This document shows, in pieces, positions 12,818 through 22,700 of a DNA stretch of 60,000 nt (the stretch's first letter is position 1; every line of letters begins with the position of its first letter). The stretch is from Hydractinia symbiolongicarpus. Lineage: Eukaryota; Cnidaria; Hydrozoa; Anthoathecata; Hydractiniidae. The translations under genes and the position numbers were made by a program. A model generated the notes under the pieces. It was not told the origin of the DNA. It worked only from the letters and a program-made list of their open reading frames with translations, and made no database searches. The stretch covers positions 2,606,001-2,666,000 of the forward strand of contig NC_079879.1 in assembly GCF_029227915.1 (NCBI RefSeq), given 5' to 3'.

Positions 12818-13892
12818 ATGGCTGCAATAAACATTAGAACTTTGCTACTTTTGATAATTTTAAAGAGACGCATTCAAAGAAGAAAGTTAAGGAATAAATA
12901 CAAAAAAAGATGGTGTGTAAAAAAAATTTTCCAAGAAAGAAAACAGAAAGGAGAATACCATCTATTAATTAAAGATCTACGTCTCTTTGATCACGAGTAT
13001 TTCTTTAAACAATTTCGCATGTTACCTGAAAAATACGAAAAACTTCTATCTTATGTGGCACCATTGATTTCTAAAGTGAATCTAAAACGTGAAAGCATAT
13101 CTGCTGATCAACGTTTGTGCATAACTTTAAGATATCTAGTGACTAGAGATGCAAAAGCTACCATAACAAGCAGTTATCGCGTGGGACCTACAACAGTTAG
13201 AATTATAAGCGAAATATGCAATGCCATATGGGAAGAGTTGTTGGGAGCAGGACAGTTACAATGTCCATCAACGCAAGCGGAATGGAAAAGAATAGCTGCA
13301 AATTTTGAGAAACGTTGGCAGTTCCCTAACTGTGTTGGGGCAATTGATGGAAAGCATGTCGTAATGCAAGCCACAGCATGTGGAGGTTTATCTTTTTTTA
13401 ATTATAACGAAGATATTTTTGTGGATATGATAAGGTGAATTTCCCTTATGTTTTCGTTGGAGATGAGGCATTTCCTTTAAAAATCAACTTGGTTAAACCT
13501 TATCCTCGTAATTTATTAAATGATGGAAGGCGCATATTCAACTACAGGCTATCAAGAGCTAGGCGAGTAATACATACATTTGGCATATGCGCATTCAGAT
13601 TTCGAATCTTTCGAAGGTCCATAATTGGCACTGTAAAACACGTTACAGAAATAACAAAAGCAGCAGTCCTTGCATAATTTTTTTAATGGATGATAGGAAA
13701 ATGTATTGCCCGCCTGGCTTTGGTGCTTATGTTACAAATGGTATGCTGAAAGAGGATAGTTGGAGAGATGATTTTCAAGGAGCGTTATTAGACATTAAAA
13801 GAGTGTCTTCAAACAATTTTGCATTGGAGGCTAAGGAAGTTCGTGATAGTTTTTGCGAGTACTTTATGACAGATATTGGATGTGTTCCCTAG
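12818..13892 (+). pseudogene. PIF/Harbinger (HARBI1-like) transposase, broken
   Basis: The first frame (12818-13438, 206 residues) has the usual basic start, the region EYFFKQFRMLPEKY, a helix-turn-helix part (RVGPTTVRIISEICNAIWEE) and the first catalytic Asp in CVGAIDGKHVV. It stops just after FFNYNED. The next frame resumes with YVFVGDEAFPLK and NYRLSRARR. The stretch that normally lies between them, with the second catalytic Asp, is missing, which indicates an internal deletion. After NYRLSRARR the usual ENAFG is changed to VIHTFG, so the catalytic Glu appears lost. A further frameshift near 13670 moves the C-terminal part (FLMDDRKMYCPPGFG) into another frame. Enzyme activity is not expected. 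Confidence 0.85.
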
Positions 13893-14182
13893 CAACAAAA
13901 TGCAGTGAACTCCACTGCAGACATATTTGACTCATAAGTAAATATTTTTTATATTTATATTTAGAAAATACAAGGTAGCATAAAACATCTTTCTTATAGA
14001 GCGCAGTCCTTAATAATTCCTTAATCTTTTAACCTTTTATTACTAAACAATGCTCTTCTGATTTTGTTCCTTTGTTTTGTTCAAAAAAAGAAAATGGCTT
14101 TTCTTTTGTAAGATTTGAGTGGTATCCTACTCAGATGTTATGTTTACGAAACTTTGTCTTTGTTATATAACAAACAAGTCTA

Positions 14183-15066
14183 TTACTTCTTTTTTTTATG
14201 CTTGACAAGTGGTGTTTCAGCAGGTGGATCCCTTATCTCACTTTCATGGGATGACACATTATAATTAGAGGAAGTGGAATTATTTTCTTCATCGATACTT
14301 TGGCTTAATATTGATGACGGTATGCTTGAAAGCTGTGTTTCTTAAAAGCTGTGTCTCTTAAAAATGATAGTTCCTCAAAAAAGTTGCAAGTTGGTAATGA
14401 TTTTTTTAGCAGAACCAGATCTTGTTGCTTTCTCCCTTTTTGACAAAATTTTTCGATAATTATCTCTTAGTTTGTTCCATTCTTTCTTTCCACTAAGAAG
14501 AAAATATAAATAAATGTATTAGCTACAATCCCCCACAAAAATTATGAGACAAACTGATTTTTTTGCTAATTTTCATCCCCCCTCCCCCCAATTCAAGGTT
14601 GAGGGTAGTAGCTGCCTTTGCTGAGCGAGTCTCCAGTAAGGCAACATTGATACAGGGGAAAGGGATGGAGAACCCTTATTTTGACTTATTTTCGGAGTTG
14701 TCTCAATATATTTTGTGGAGGGTTGTAGCTTTTCCCAATCTTGAAAAAAACCAACTCTCCATTAATAAAATGGACTGAATAATTCTTAGTATATATGAAT
14801 CAAAAACTATCTAGTCACTGACCCAGCGAGCTACATACCTGTCACATTCATTTTGATGCTTATCTCTCCCCAACATGCATCTTTTTATTTAAATCCTTGT
14901 AAGCCCTTTAATTAGGACTCCAGAGAGTGGGATATGAAGGCATTAAATCAACTAACTGATGTCTTACATCTGGGTTTTGTTGCTGAATTAAACTACCACT
15001 ATCAACATAGGATGTATCAATATTAACATCTGCATGTGCATGTGCGTCTTCATGCTGTTGCTCCAT
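14183..15066 (-). pseudogene. MADF/SANT-type DNA-binding protein of the Harbinger element, broken
   Basis: Exon 1 starts at ATG 15066 and reaches a donor at 14839 (ACAG|GTATGT). After a Gln/His-rich start it reads VDLMPSYPTLWSPN, a MADF-like beginning, then meets an in-frame TAA before RAYKDLNKKM. A second exon begins at 14492 after TTCTTAG and reads WNKLRDNYRKILSKR and SFLRDT, typical of these proteins. Near 14328-14355 a 15-base direct duplication (AAAGCTGTGTTTCTT) shifts the frame, and an acidic then basic tail follows in another frame to TAA 14185-14183. In such transposons this protein helps bring the transposase to DNA; here it is decayed. Confidence 0.65.
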
Positions 15067-15439
15067 GTTGCTTTGGTGTTGTTTTCACAGCAGTCATACA
15101 GCTTTGGCTATACTTTTGAATTTACATCACGTGATCAAACATTTCAGAACATTCATTGGTTAAAAAAAACGATCCAGTATTGATCCATACTCGGATCAGA
15201 AAAAAGTTGAAACCTTTTCAACTTCTTTCGGATCGGTTTTGAAACAGTCTCGGATCATTATGGATCAAAAAACACCCTCTTCTGCACGTGCGCGGACAAA
15301 AAACAGAGCAAATCCGTGTCCGATCTGGTTCGATCCAGACAAGTGGAAACTAGTCTTTAGGCGGGCTGATAATTTCGTGCCATAACATGAGGAAAGCTCA
15401 GCACGGCTAAGCGGGTGAAATTGAGTCACGTGACTTTGT

Positions 15440-15723
15440 TTATGTTTTGCGCGGTAACAAAGATGGCGACTTTTTCTCTTTTATCCTTGTACTAAATTTA
15501 TTCCTTTTATCCTCATTTAATAAATCTGTTGGCTTAACAGAAACTTCTAATGGGCTAAAAGATTTATCATCATTGCTATACAGTTTGGCCATTGATTTCT
15601 GAATATAATCTTGGCTTATCAGCTGCATCGATATCTTGACACATAAAAATCATACTTGTTTTGAATTCCAGGTTCCCAGCGAAAGTTTTTTCTCACTTTT
15701 TTTGCTCCAGAAGGACCAGCCAT
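15440..15723 (-). pseudogene. Small coding relic inside the GC-rich element
   Basis: From an ATG at 15723 the minus strand reads MAGPSGAKKVRKNFRWEPGI and soon stops; the adjacent frame continues as a Lys/Ser-rich peptide to 15440. The KKxRxNFRW start resembles the N-terminus of Myb/SANT-like proteins found in some DNA transposons, but the match is short. Either a transposon gene remnant or chance. Confidence 0.3.
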
Positions 15724-16208
15724 AGTATTGCCCACCATATTGATCTTTTAAAAGTTTAGGCATGTGGACGAGTTAAAAAATCAGCCCGGTTAGCCGGGCT
15801 GGAGCAATCACATGAGAAATTTCCAGCCCGTCTAACCGAGATCTCGGTTCAACAAAGCGCAATCTCGGCTAACCGGGCTGGCTCGTTTCTCAGTGATCGC
15901 AATTCACTTTTTATGAGAAATCTTTTAATAGAAGCGAGATTCCGGCAAAGCGAGCCAGCCCGCTTAACGGGATCGGCTCGGTAGGAGGGTAAATATACAA
16001 TTTTATGTGAACGCAATTGAATCTTAATAGTGTGTTAAAAGTCCAGATCTCGATCCGAAATAGAACTGAAGTATTTTCATTTGCCCCAGAAAAAATATTT
16101 TCCATATGGACACCCCCCCAACTACGTAAACATGTGTTAAGTATTTGGAGTATCAAATAAATTTTTTATCCAGATATTCCAGTTTATTCGAAGATACATT
16201 TGAATAAA

Positions 16209-17588
16209 TTATTTTCCATTCTGTGGTTTTTTAGTTGTTGGTGGTGGCAAGATGTCTCCTTCGATCAATCCGAGTTTGTTTTGAGGATCAGCTAAAAAAT
16301 GAAGTACATGTATTATAATACTAAAAACATTGAGTTTCTGCACAACAACAATATCTGTAAAAATGTTTATACTCCGATTTACATAGTTATGTTATAGATA
16401 GCTCGTAAACCTGTTCAGAGGAGACACAAATTGTTAGAGACCAGAAGTCTAAAGTTTATTTACAGATTGTTTAACATAGAGCTTTTAACAAGAATCTGTG
16501 AAAACGTTCCAATTGTGATCTTTATCAATCACGAGACCTTTTTGCCTTACGGTATTTATGTGCAAATAAAGGGAATTAATTGACTTCACGTGATTCAGTG
16601 AATCAACATTAACATCGAAAATATCAAGAAGATGATTCAGATTATACAGCTATCAATATTTTTCATATAGAAGAATTAAATAAAGCAATTAATATGCATA
16701 AAATATGCATAACAAAGATTAAACGCAGTTGCAGAGAGAGGTATCATTAACACAAAAAATTTCTTCACATTGATTGGCTAAGAGGAGTTAACTAAATACA
16801 ATATCTCATATTATATATGTGAAATATAACCGCGCAATTTTTTTTTAATTTTTTATATCACAGGTAATTCGATTGTTTGTCTATTTCATTACAAAAAGTT
16901 TTATCATAATTCGTTTAAATTTGGAATCATGCTTTTTCAAACTAATGATAAACTTGTTTTCGCACTGCAGTCTTGTACAATATGACACATATATTGTACA
17001 ATATGACACATATATTGTACAATATGACACATATATTGTACAATATGACACATATATTGTACAATATGACACATATATTATACAATATGACACATATATT
17101 TGTCTCATTCTGAGATTTTTGTTCTTACTTTCCACTGCTTAAAGGCTCGGAAAATAACCATAAAATTCATGCTGTTTGTTTTGAATTAATAAAGAAGATT
17201 GAATTTTCACCAAGGTCGTATAAATGTGTAAATCGCATAACATCGTAATAATGATGCTTCAAAATCATTCAGTTTTGTTGTTCCAAATCCTGACGAATCG
17301 CACGCATGAAAATTTACTTCAGATTTTGTGACAATTTAAAAAAAAATCACCTTTTCTGTTAATTTCTAAGATGTCAGGTTTTGCATCTTTTGGTTGGTCT
17401 TTACCTGCAAACAAAAACAAAACAATTTTTGCATTGAAAATATCACGTCAAGTGGATTACTAAATTCTTTTTTTTTTAATCAATTATCTTTTGAAGATCT
17501 TACCTGCCTTTTGTGGAGGAGCAGTATCGGAAAGATGCGTGAAAACGAAGCAAACCAACAAAAAGGAAAGCATTATTTTAGCCACCAT
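16209..17588 (-). CDS. Secreted 73-residue peptide resembling a standalone astacin prodomain
   Basis: Three exons, all with phase-1 junctions: 17588-17504 (donor GTAAGATC), 17404-17351 (acceptor TTTGCAG, donor GTGATTT) and 16291-16209 (acceptor TTTTTTAG, stop TAA). An AATAAA lies about 21 bases after the stop. Residues 1 to about 22 are a signal peptide (MVAKIMLSFLLVCFVF...). The rest reads PDILEINRKADPQNKLGLIE then GDIL, and closes with PPPTTKKPQNGK. The IxxIN...LxEGDI pattern is that of astacin propeptides, where the Asp of the FxGD motif ligates the catalytic zinc (aspartate switch); here the motif is I-E-G-D. No protease domain follows. It lies about 1.2 kb downstream of gene A on the same strand. 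It could be a truncated astacin gene or a working inhibitor-like peptide. Confidence 0.62.
16973..17098. repeat. Minisatellite, 21-bp unit, six copies
   Basis: TTGTACAATATGACACATAT plus A is repeated from 16973; the last copy carries a G to A change (TTATACAAT). The unit is a multiple of three and free of stop codons in one frame on each strand, which explains apparent repeat peptides (VQYDTYI / YVSYCTI). It lies in the long second intron of the prodomain gene. Confidence 0.9.
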
Positions 17589-18773
17589 CTTTTTTTAACT
17601 TTAATGAATCTGTAACACAAAACGATTTGGGTTATGATGCATGTTTTAAATAAAAACTACAGAATGACAGAATTATTAGAAAAAAGTAAGAAAAACAAGT
17701 CAATAACAAGTAGAAAAAGAACGACAAAAGCAAAACAAAGCAACGAAACCAACACCAACAAAAAAACAAAGACAACAATTGCTACTAATTCACTTACTCT
17801 AGTTAATATAATGAAGTCTCTTCGTATGATTTTCAGTCGTGAAGAATAAAAAAACAAAACAGTTGAACTCCAAAGCGGAAACAAATACTATGTTGGTTAA
17901 AGAACCTATGACCTTTAAAGTTTTTCATCCTCAAAAACATTAACAGTTTCGGAATGTTTATGAACATGCTTATAGGGTAAAACAACACGTAGTACCTAGA
18001 TTTTGATAATAGCTTGTTTCCTATACTATTTTCTTCAACTGCTTGAGTAGACTCTTGCGCTTTTAGATATCTCTGAAACGAGCAATAAAAAATTCCCCAA
18101 CACGATTCAAATACACAAAAATTACACTGTTTAAAAGTTTAGGAAGACAAAAAACTCAGCGGTCAAAGGTGAATAAAAACGCTGATTTAAATTTTTGTAG
18201 TTTAACTTCAACAAAGCGTCAAAACACTGATGCAAAACAAGATATACGACGGTATCTATTTCGCTGTTTTTCTATCCTTTCTGCTTAGCGTTCAGCATGA
18301 GAATAGGATTGATATCTTCGGCGGTTGTCTAGTTGAGCAATTGCTTTAATAACTATTTTCAATTTTACAACAATAACTAGAACATTATATGATTTATATT
18401 ATATTGCTGTGCTTGCACGACTTTCGTAGTTCAAATGGGAGTTTTATATGCGCGAGGACCCCTTCCAAGGGTCCTTGTTGATAGCAGTACCAATAGGAAC
18501 TGAAAAGGCTATCCTGGGTCAACAATTTCAATAATAATAACAAAATTAACTAGAGAAGTGCTTGTAATATGAGTAAAAATACTAAATACATATGTGGTCA
18601 TTTATTCAAAATTACTTCAAGCTAATCTCAAAATCCAGAAAAAGAACAAATTATTTTTGTTTACAAAATATATATTACACTCAATAACAACTAAAAATCA
18701 TGCAGAAAATATTAAAGAATTTTGTTTCTTGTTCCGCTTTGTATGGTTCCTCCTCTGCGCTTGCTTTAAGACA
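17589..18773. other. Spacer between the prodomain gene and gene A
   Basis: No exon recognised. A minus-strand AATAAA at 18606-18601 may be the poly(A) signal of gene A. A small hairpin GGACCC...GGGTCC lies near 18457-18475. The Asn/Lys-rich frame at 17634-17849 and the hydrophobic frame opposite it are complements of each other and look non-coding. Confidence 0.45.
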
Positions 18774-19737
18774 TTATGGTGAAATCTTGTGGACAATTAT
18801 ACTTTTTCCCACTCCAACTATTTTACCATTAATATCTTCACAGGCTTTCGATATTCCAAAAAGAGTTTTATAATCCATGTCTTCGTCTGATGAATTAAAC
18901 CAGCATTCCAGTGTAGATGTTGTGGTGCGCACTCCGATAGCCTATATTAATTTTAAATATCATGGCAAATGCATTTTATTAACGTATTTTAATTTAATTC
19001 ACTCAGACAGACTCAAAAAAACTCACACAGGGACGCATCAAGTCTTGGTAGTCACTATTATTGTTATGAAAATCCCTATTGGAAACTCTACTAAATTAAG
19101 ACTACTATAATTTTCGCTTGAGGTGCTATTACGAAATAGGTTGACCTAATTCAAAGTAAAAGATTTTAAAAATTTTAAGTTTGAAATAAACTAAATGAGA
19201 ACTCTGGGGCTTTTAACATTTGTCCAAGCAGAGTTTGATTAACTCAAAGGTAAATGTTTGACAGTTTTATCAGGGTTTTATTTTTAGCACGTCATAATTA
19301 CCAAAAGTAACAAGATATGCTAGAAGTGCCTTTAAAGAAGCAAAATATCTGTCTAATTTGAATATATCCACATTTATTTTATCTACATATAACTCAACAT
19401 GTCAGAAAACCTAACATTTCTCCCCCTTTTCTGGCGGTAGGTATGCTGTCATCATAACAAAAAGTATAGAGCAACTGCACTGAAGATGTTAAATAATGTC
19501 ATATTCTTTAATTTTTTATATAGTTTTCAACTAGCATCTTTTCTCTAAGGTTAACAAGGAACAAGATATAGCTTACCTTCACAGTAAACACAGCATCCTT
19601 GACGAATTCAACACAGCTTTGTATCATATCTATCTTTTTTTCTATTACATCTGACAAAGGTATTGAGTTGTGATGTTGAAACGGTTTTATTGTACCATAT
19701 GGGAAATTGATGCAACCGATTTTGGTTGTTGTAGGTA
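18774..19737 (-). CDS. Gene A exons 10-11: Cys-rich C-terminal domain
   Basis: Exon 10 reads [15 protein letters not shown] and later [14 protein letters not shown]; exon 11 reads [14 protein letters not shown], then [10 protein letters not shown], a basic tail and the stop. The same pattern (GC-x..., a helical segment with one Cys, then GV...ECW, then C) ends gene B. It resembles the GCFxD...ECW modules I know from cnidarian extracellular proteins, whose role I cannot state. The splice between the two exons is phase 0 in both paralogs. Confidence 0.7.
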
Positions 19738-22700
19738 CTGATAAAAAAATATATAGTGTACATCGAAATGGAACTCAACAAAAACTGCGGAGTCGTTAGT
19801 AAAATAATTTAATATAATCAGACTGGAATATACTTTCTCAACCAGAAAAAAAGAAATTTCACCTACCCGATGTTGCTATTTCTTTATTAGAACTTTTTCC
19901 TTAAACATAATCAACAAAATTGTCAGGAAATCACTTTACTATCAAGCCAGTTTGTTAACAGTTCGGAACGATATGACGTTGAACATCATTTTTTAGATAT
20001 ATTTTTAATTAATTACACTCTCAATCCTCCTTTTTCCGTAAATTTTCATACAAATACAATCAGTTCCCGGTAATTCGAACACCGGATAACTCACATTTTT
20101 TTTAATGTTAAAAATATTAACTTTCGTTAATATTTTCTTATAAAAAACTCCGGTTAATTCGAGCCTCAGATATCTCAAACATTCGTTAACTCGACCCATT
20201 TTTTGTCCCCCATGGCTAATTTCTTGGGATAACTCGAACTTTTTTGGTTTTTATTAGTTTAGCTGTTAAGAAGGAAAAGTATTTAGCATAACTTTTTCGT
20301 AGCTTACCATTACAACTACCCTGAACAAAATAAACGTCATCAATGGCAACATCAGACTCTTCTCCAGTCCCCTTCTTCGCTTCAAAGTCAATCTAAGATG
20401 CATGGCAACAAGTAGAGATTACAATTGCATCAATATTCGCAAGCAAAGGTATAATCTAGATTACCTGGAACGGCTTTGAATTCACAATGTTTACTTCTTC
20501 TGGCCACCAATAATCGCCATAATCTTTCGCAGCAATTTCTTTTAAAGCTGTTGACTTTTTTGTTTCTATGGTGGTCATGTGTACCTTTAACGAGCCTTTA
20601 TCAACACCGTATATATGATACCAAAATTTTAAACATATTCCTTCTTTAGATGTTGGTTTTAGTTCAGGACTGCGAAGAATAGCGAGGGCATCTTTCTTTG
20701 CTGGTATATTCGATACAGCTATCATAAAACTACCGTAACCTATAAGGTGAATGTTATGTCTTTCAACCACTTCCACAATTTGTGAATTGCAATATAAAAT
20801 TTACCTTGGATTTAAATGTAATTGGAGTCAAATTACATTACGTGTATCTTTCTGTCATTTAAAAAGTATTCTTGATGTATTCTTGTACAAAGCTTGTCTG
20901 GTGTGTCTTGTTTTTTTACGTAATAATACAGAAATACAAGTTCAAAGGAACATTTTTTGCACTAAAAAATTCCCTTTTGTGTTGCCTTCCCTCCTGTCAG
21001 TTACTTTCTGCCAGAATTAGAATAAAAATAATAAAAAGGAAAAAGTTTATGAAAGGAGCATGCTGTGTTTTCCAAATCACTTATTGTTGTAATGTGTGAA
21101 AGATCTCGCGACTTCGCTTTGCTCATTATATTACTTTGCAATACATTTGATATTTGTGGAACTTCATAAAAAAGTAGTTCCGCTGTACGCATTGTTTATG
21201 AAATTACTGTTTTCCACTTTAATTTCATTATGATGGACTTACCTGATCTCGTTGTATGGTCTGCAACTGGACCAGTATTTCTTCTTCTAAATCTCTGATG
21301 CAGCCTTCTGAACATGAATTGATCTTTTTCGCTTGCGTCATGCCATAAGTCAATCCCATCTTCAAATGATGAAAAATTAACGTCTAAAATTTTTATTAAT
21401 GTTAATATAATAATCAAATTATACACATTTCTTTCCAAAAATTCGAAACTCTAAAAGGGTTAATGGTTGTGGTATTCCCTTTAAATTCCCTTTATTCATA
21501 TTCACGTTAAAGGATGTTTTGAAAGAAATTATATAGGAATGTGTGAATAAGGTGGATATTTGTTGTATTATTTTTTAACATAACATTTGCCTGAATAAAG
21601 GATTAATTTATACCTTTGTCTTCAGGGTCGTTCCTGCATTTTGCTTCCTGTATCTTTTCACCGGAGCATGGCTTTCCCTTATTCTGTGGACTGGGTGCAG
21701 TGCATTGTCTTTTTCTTTCTGTGCTTTCAATAATTCCTGTCACGTCCGGAGAGCATTTTTTCCAGATGCTCCAAGGGCTCCATTCTCCGTCAACTAATGT
21801 CAAACAGAAGGTTTAACAGATTTCTAATATTTCTCTAATTTACGCTGCGTTTATTGAATATTCTTTAGAGAAATTAGGATATAAGGATAGGATATAAGTG
21901 AAGGTGATAATATATTTTTAGAGGGGAGTAAAACCATATTGTAAAAAAAAACCTTATGGATATTTCCCATAAAAAATTATAGTCACCATGGTAACACTAA
22001 AATTGATCCAAAATCACAAAATTTTAGCCAATAAACGACCAAAAGTTAATACAAAAAATCGGAGAGGACTTCTTTAACCAGTCCCTTTCTTTCCTTTCGA
22101 ACAACATTTATTAGGTAGGTTGGCTATTCCATGGCAAAATTTTGTTCATTAGCTGCGTCGTTCTTTATGGCCGAAATATTGCAGTTAGATTAAGGGTAGT
22201 AATATTGTTGTCAAAAACTGCTTTAAGAAGTAATCAGTGAATAACAATACGAAAGAGAGCATATGACTAGAATATTAAAACCAAAGAAAAGAAGATGACG
22301 ATTTCGACAAGTCGCAGTTGGTAATAAAGCGGTATATTAGTTTAAACTTGGAGGACAGTTTTCTTCAAGCTTTGAATGATGGCGAAGGTTCAATTTTAAT
22401 GTGAATATAATTATTTAGGATACTTTACTATGATAAATACTCACCGACACACTTTGCTTTATCACATTTTTCCTCGGTTTTTTGCACTCCTGTTGATGAA
22501 TCAGCGCCTGGACATTTCTTCAAATCGTCAACAGTACAAAAGCGTTGTTTATCTCTCGCGCAGTTTCCCTTAATGAGACGACACGCTTCGTCAGACCAAG
22601 AACTCCACTCGTCTTCTGTTGGATCTTAAGTGATAAAAAATTAAAAATTATAAGATTCTAACAAGTTAGCTGTTTACGTTAACTGAAATCTCCGTTGGAC

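Larger units (their letters stand above)
12686..15356. mobile_element. PIF/Harbinger DNA transposon, 2.67 kb, decayed
   Basis: Terminal inverted repeats: AGGCTGGTTTCCATTTGTCT at 12686 and, on the reverse strand from 15356, AGACTAGTTTCCACTTGTCT; similarity continues for about 38 bases. A 3-bp TTA flanks both sides (12683-12685 and 15357-15359), as expected for the TWA target preference of PIF/Harbinger. Inside are a transposase gene (plus) and a MADF-type DNA-binding protein gene (minus), tail to tail, the usual two-gene content of the superfamily. Both are broken, so this copy is not autonomous. Confidence 0.88.
12639..15985. mobile_element. Older GC-rich palindromic element, interrupted by the Harbinger insertion
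   Basis: GCGAGCCAGCCCGGTTAAGT and GGGCTGGCTCGGTTA at 12650-12685 are rejoined after the insertion at 15360 (GGCGGGCTGATAATTTC). The same motif, AGCCCGGTTAGCCGGGCTGG, recurs at 15782-15802, 15825-15890 (around CCGAGATCTCGG) and 15950-15985. ATCACATGAG near 12645 returns at 15805, and its reverse form (CTCAGTGATCGC) lies near 15890. The repeated inverted GCCAGCCCGGTTA motifs suggest a TIR-type element or several overlapping copies. Outer borders are approximate. Confidence 0.5.

Noticed and set aside
17634-17884. Asn/Lys-rich and hydrophobic frames on opposite strands
   Set aside because: Each is the complement of the other in low-complexity A-rich DNA.
18457-18475. GGACCC...GGGTCC hairpin as a terminator
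   Set aside because: Eukaryotic context; too short to mean anything by itself.
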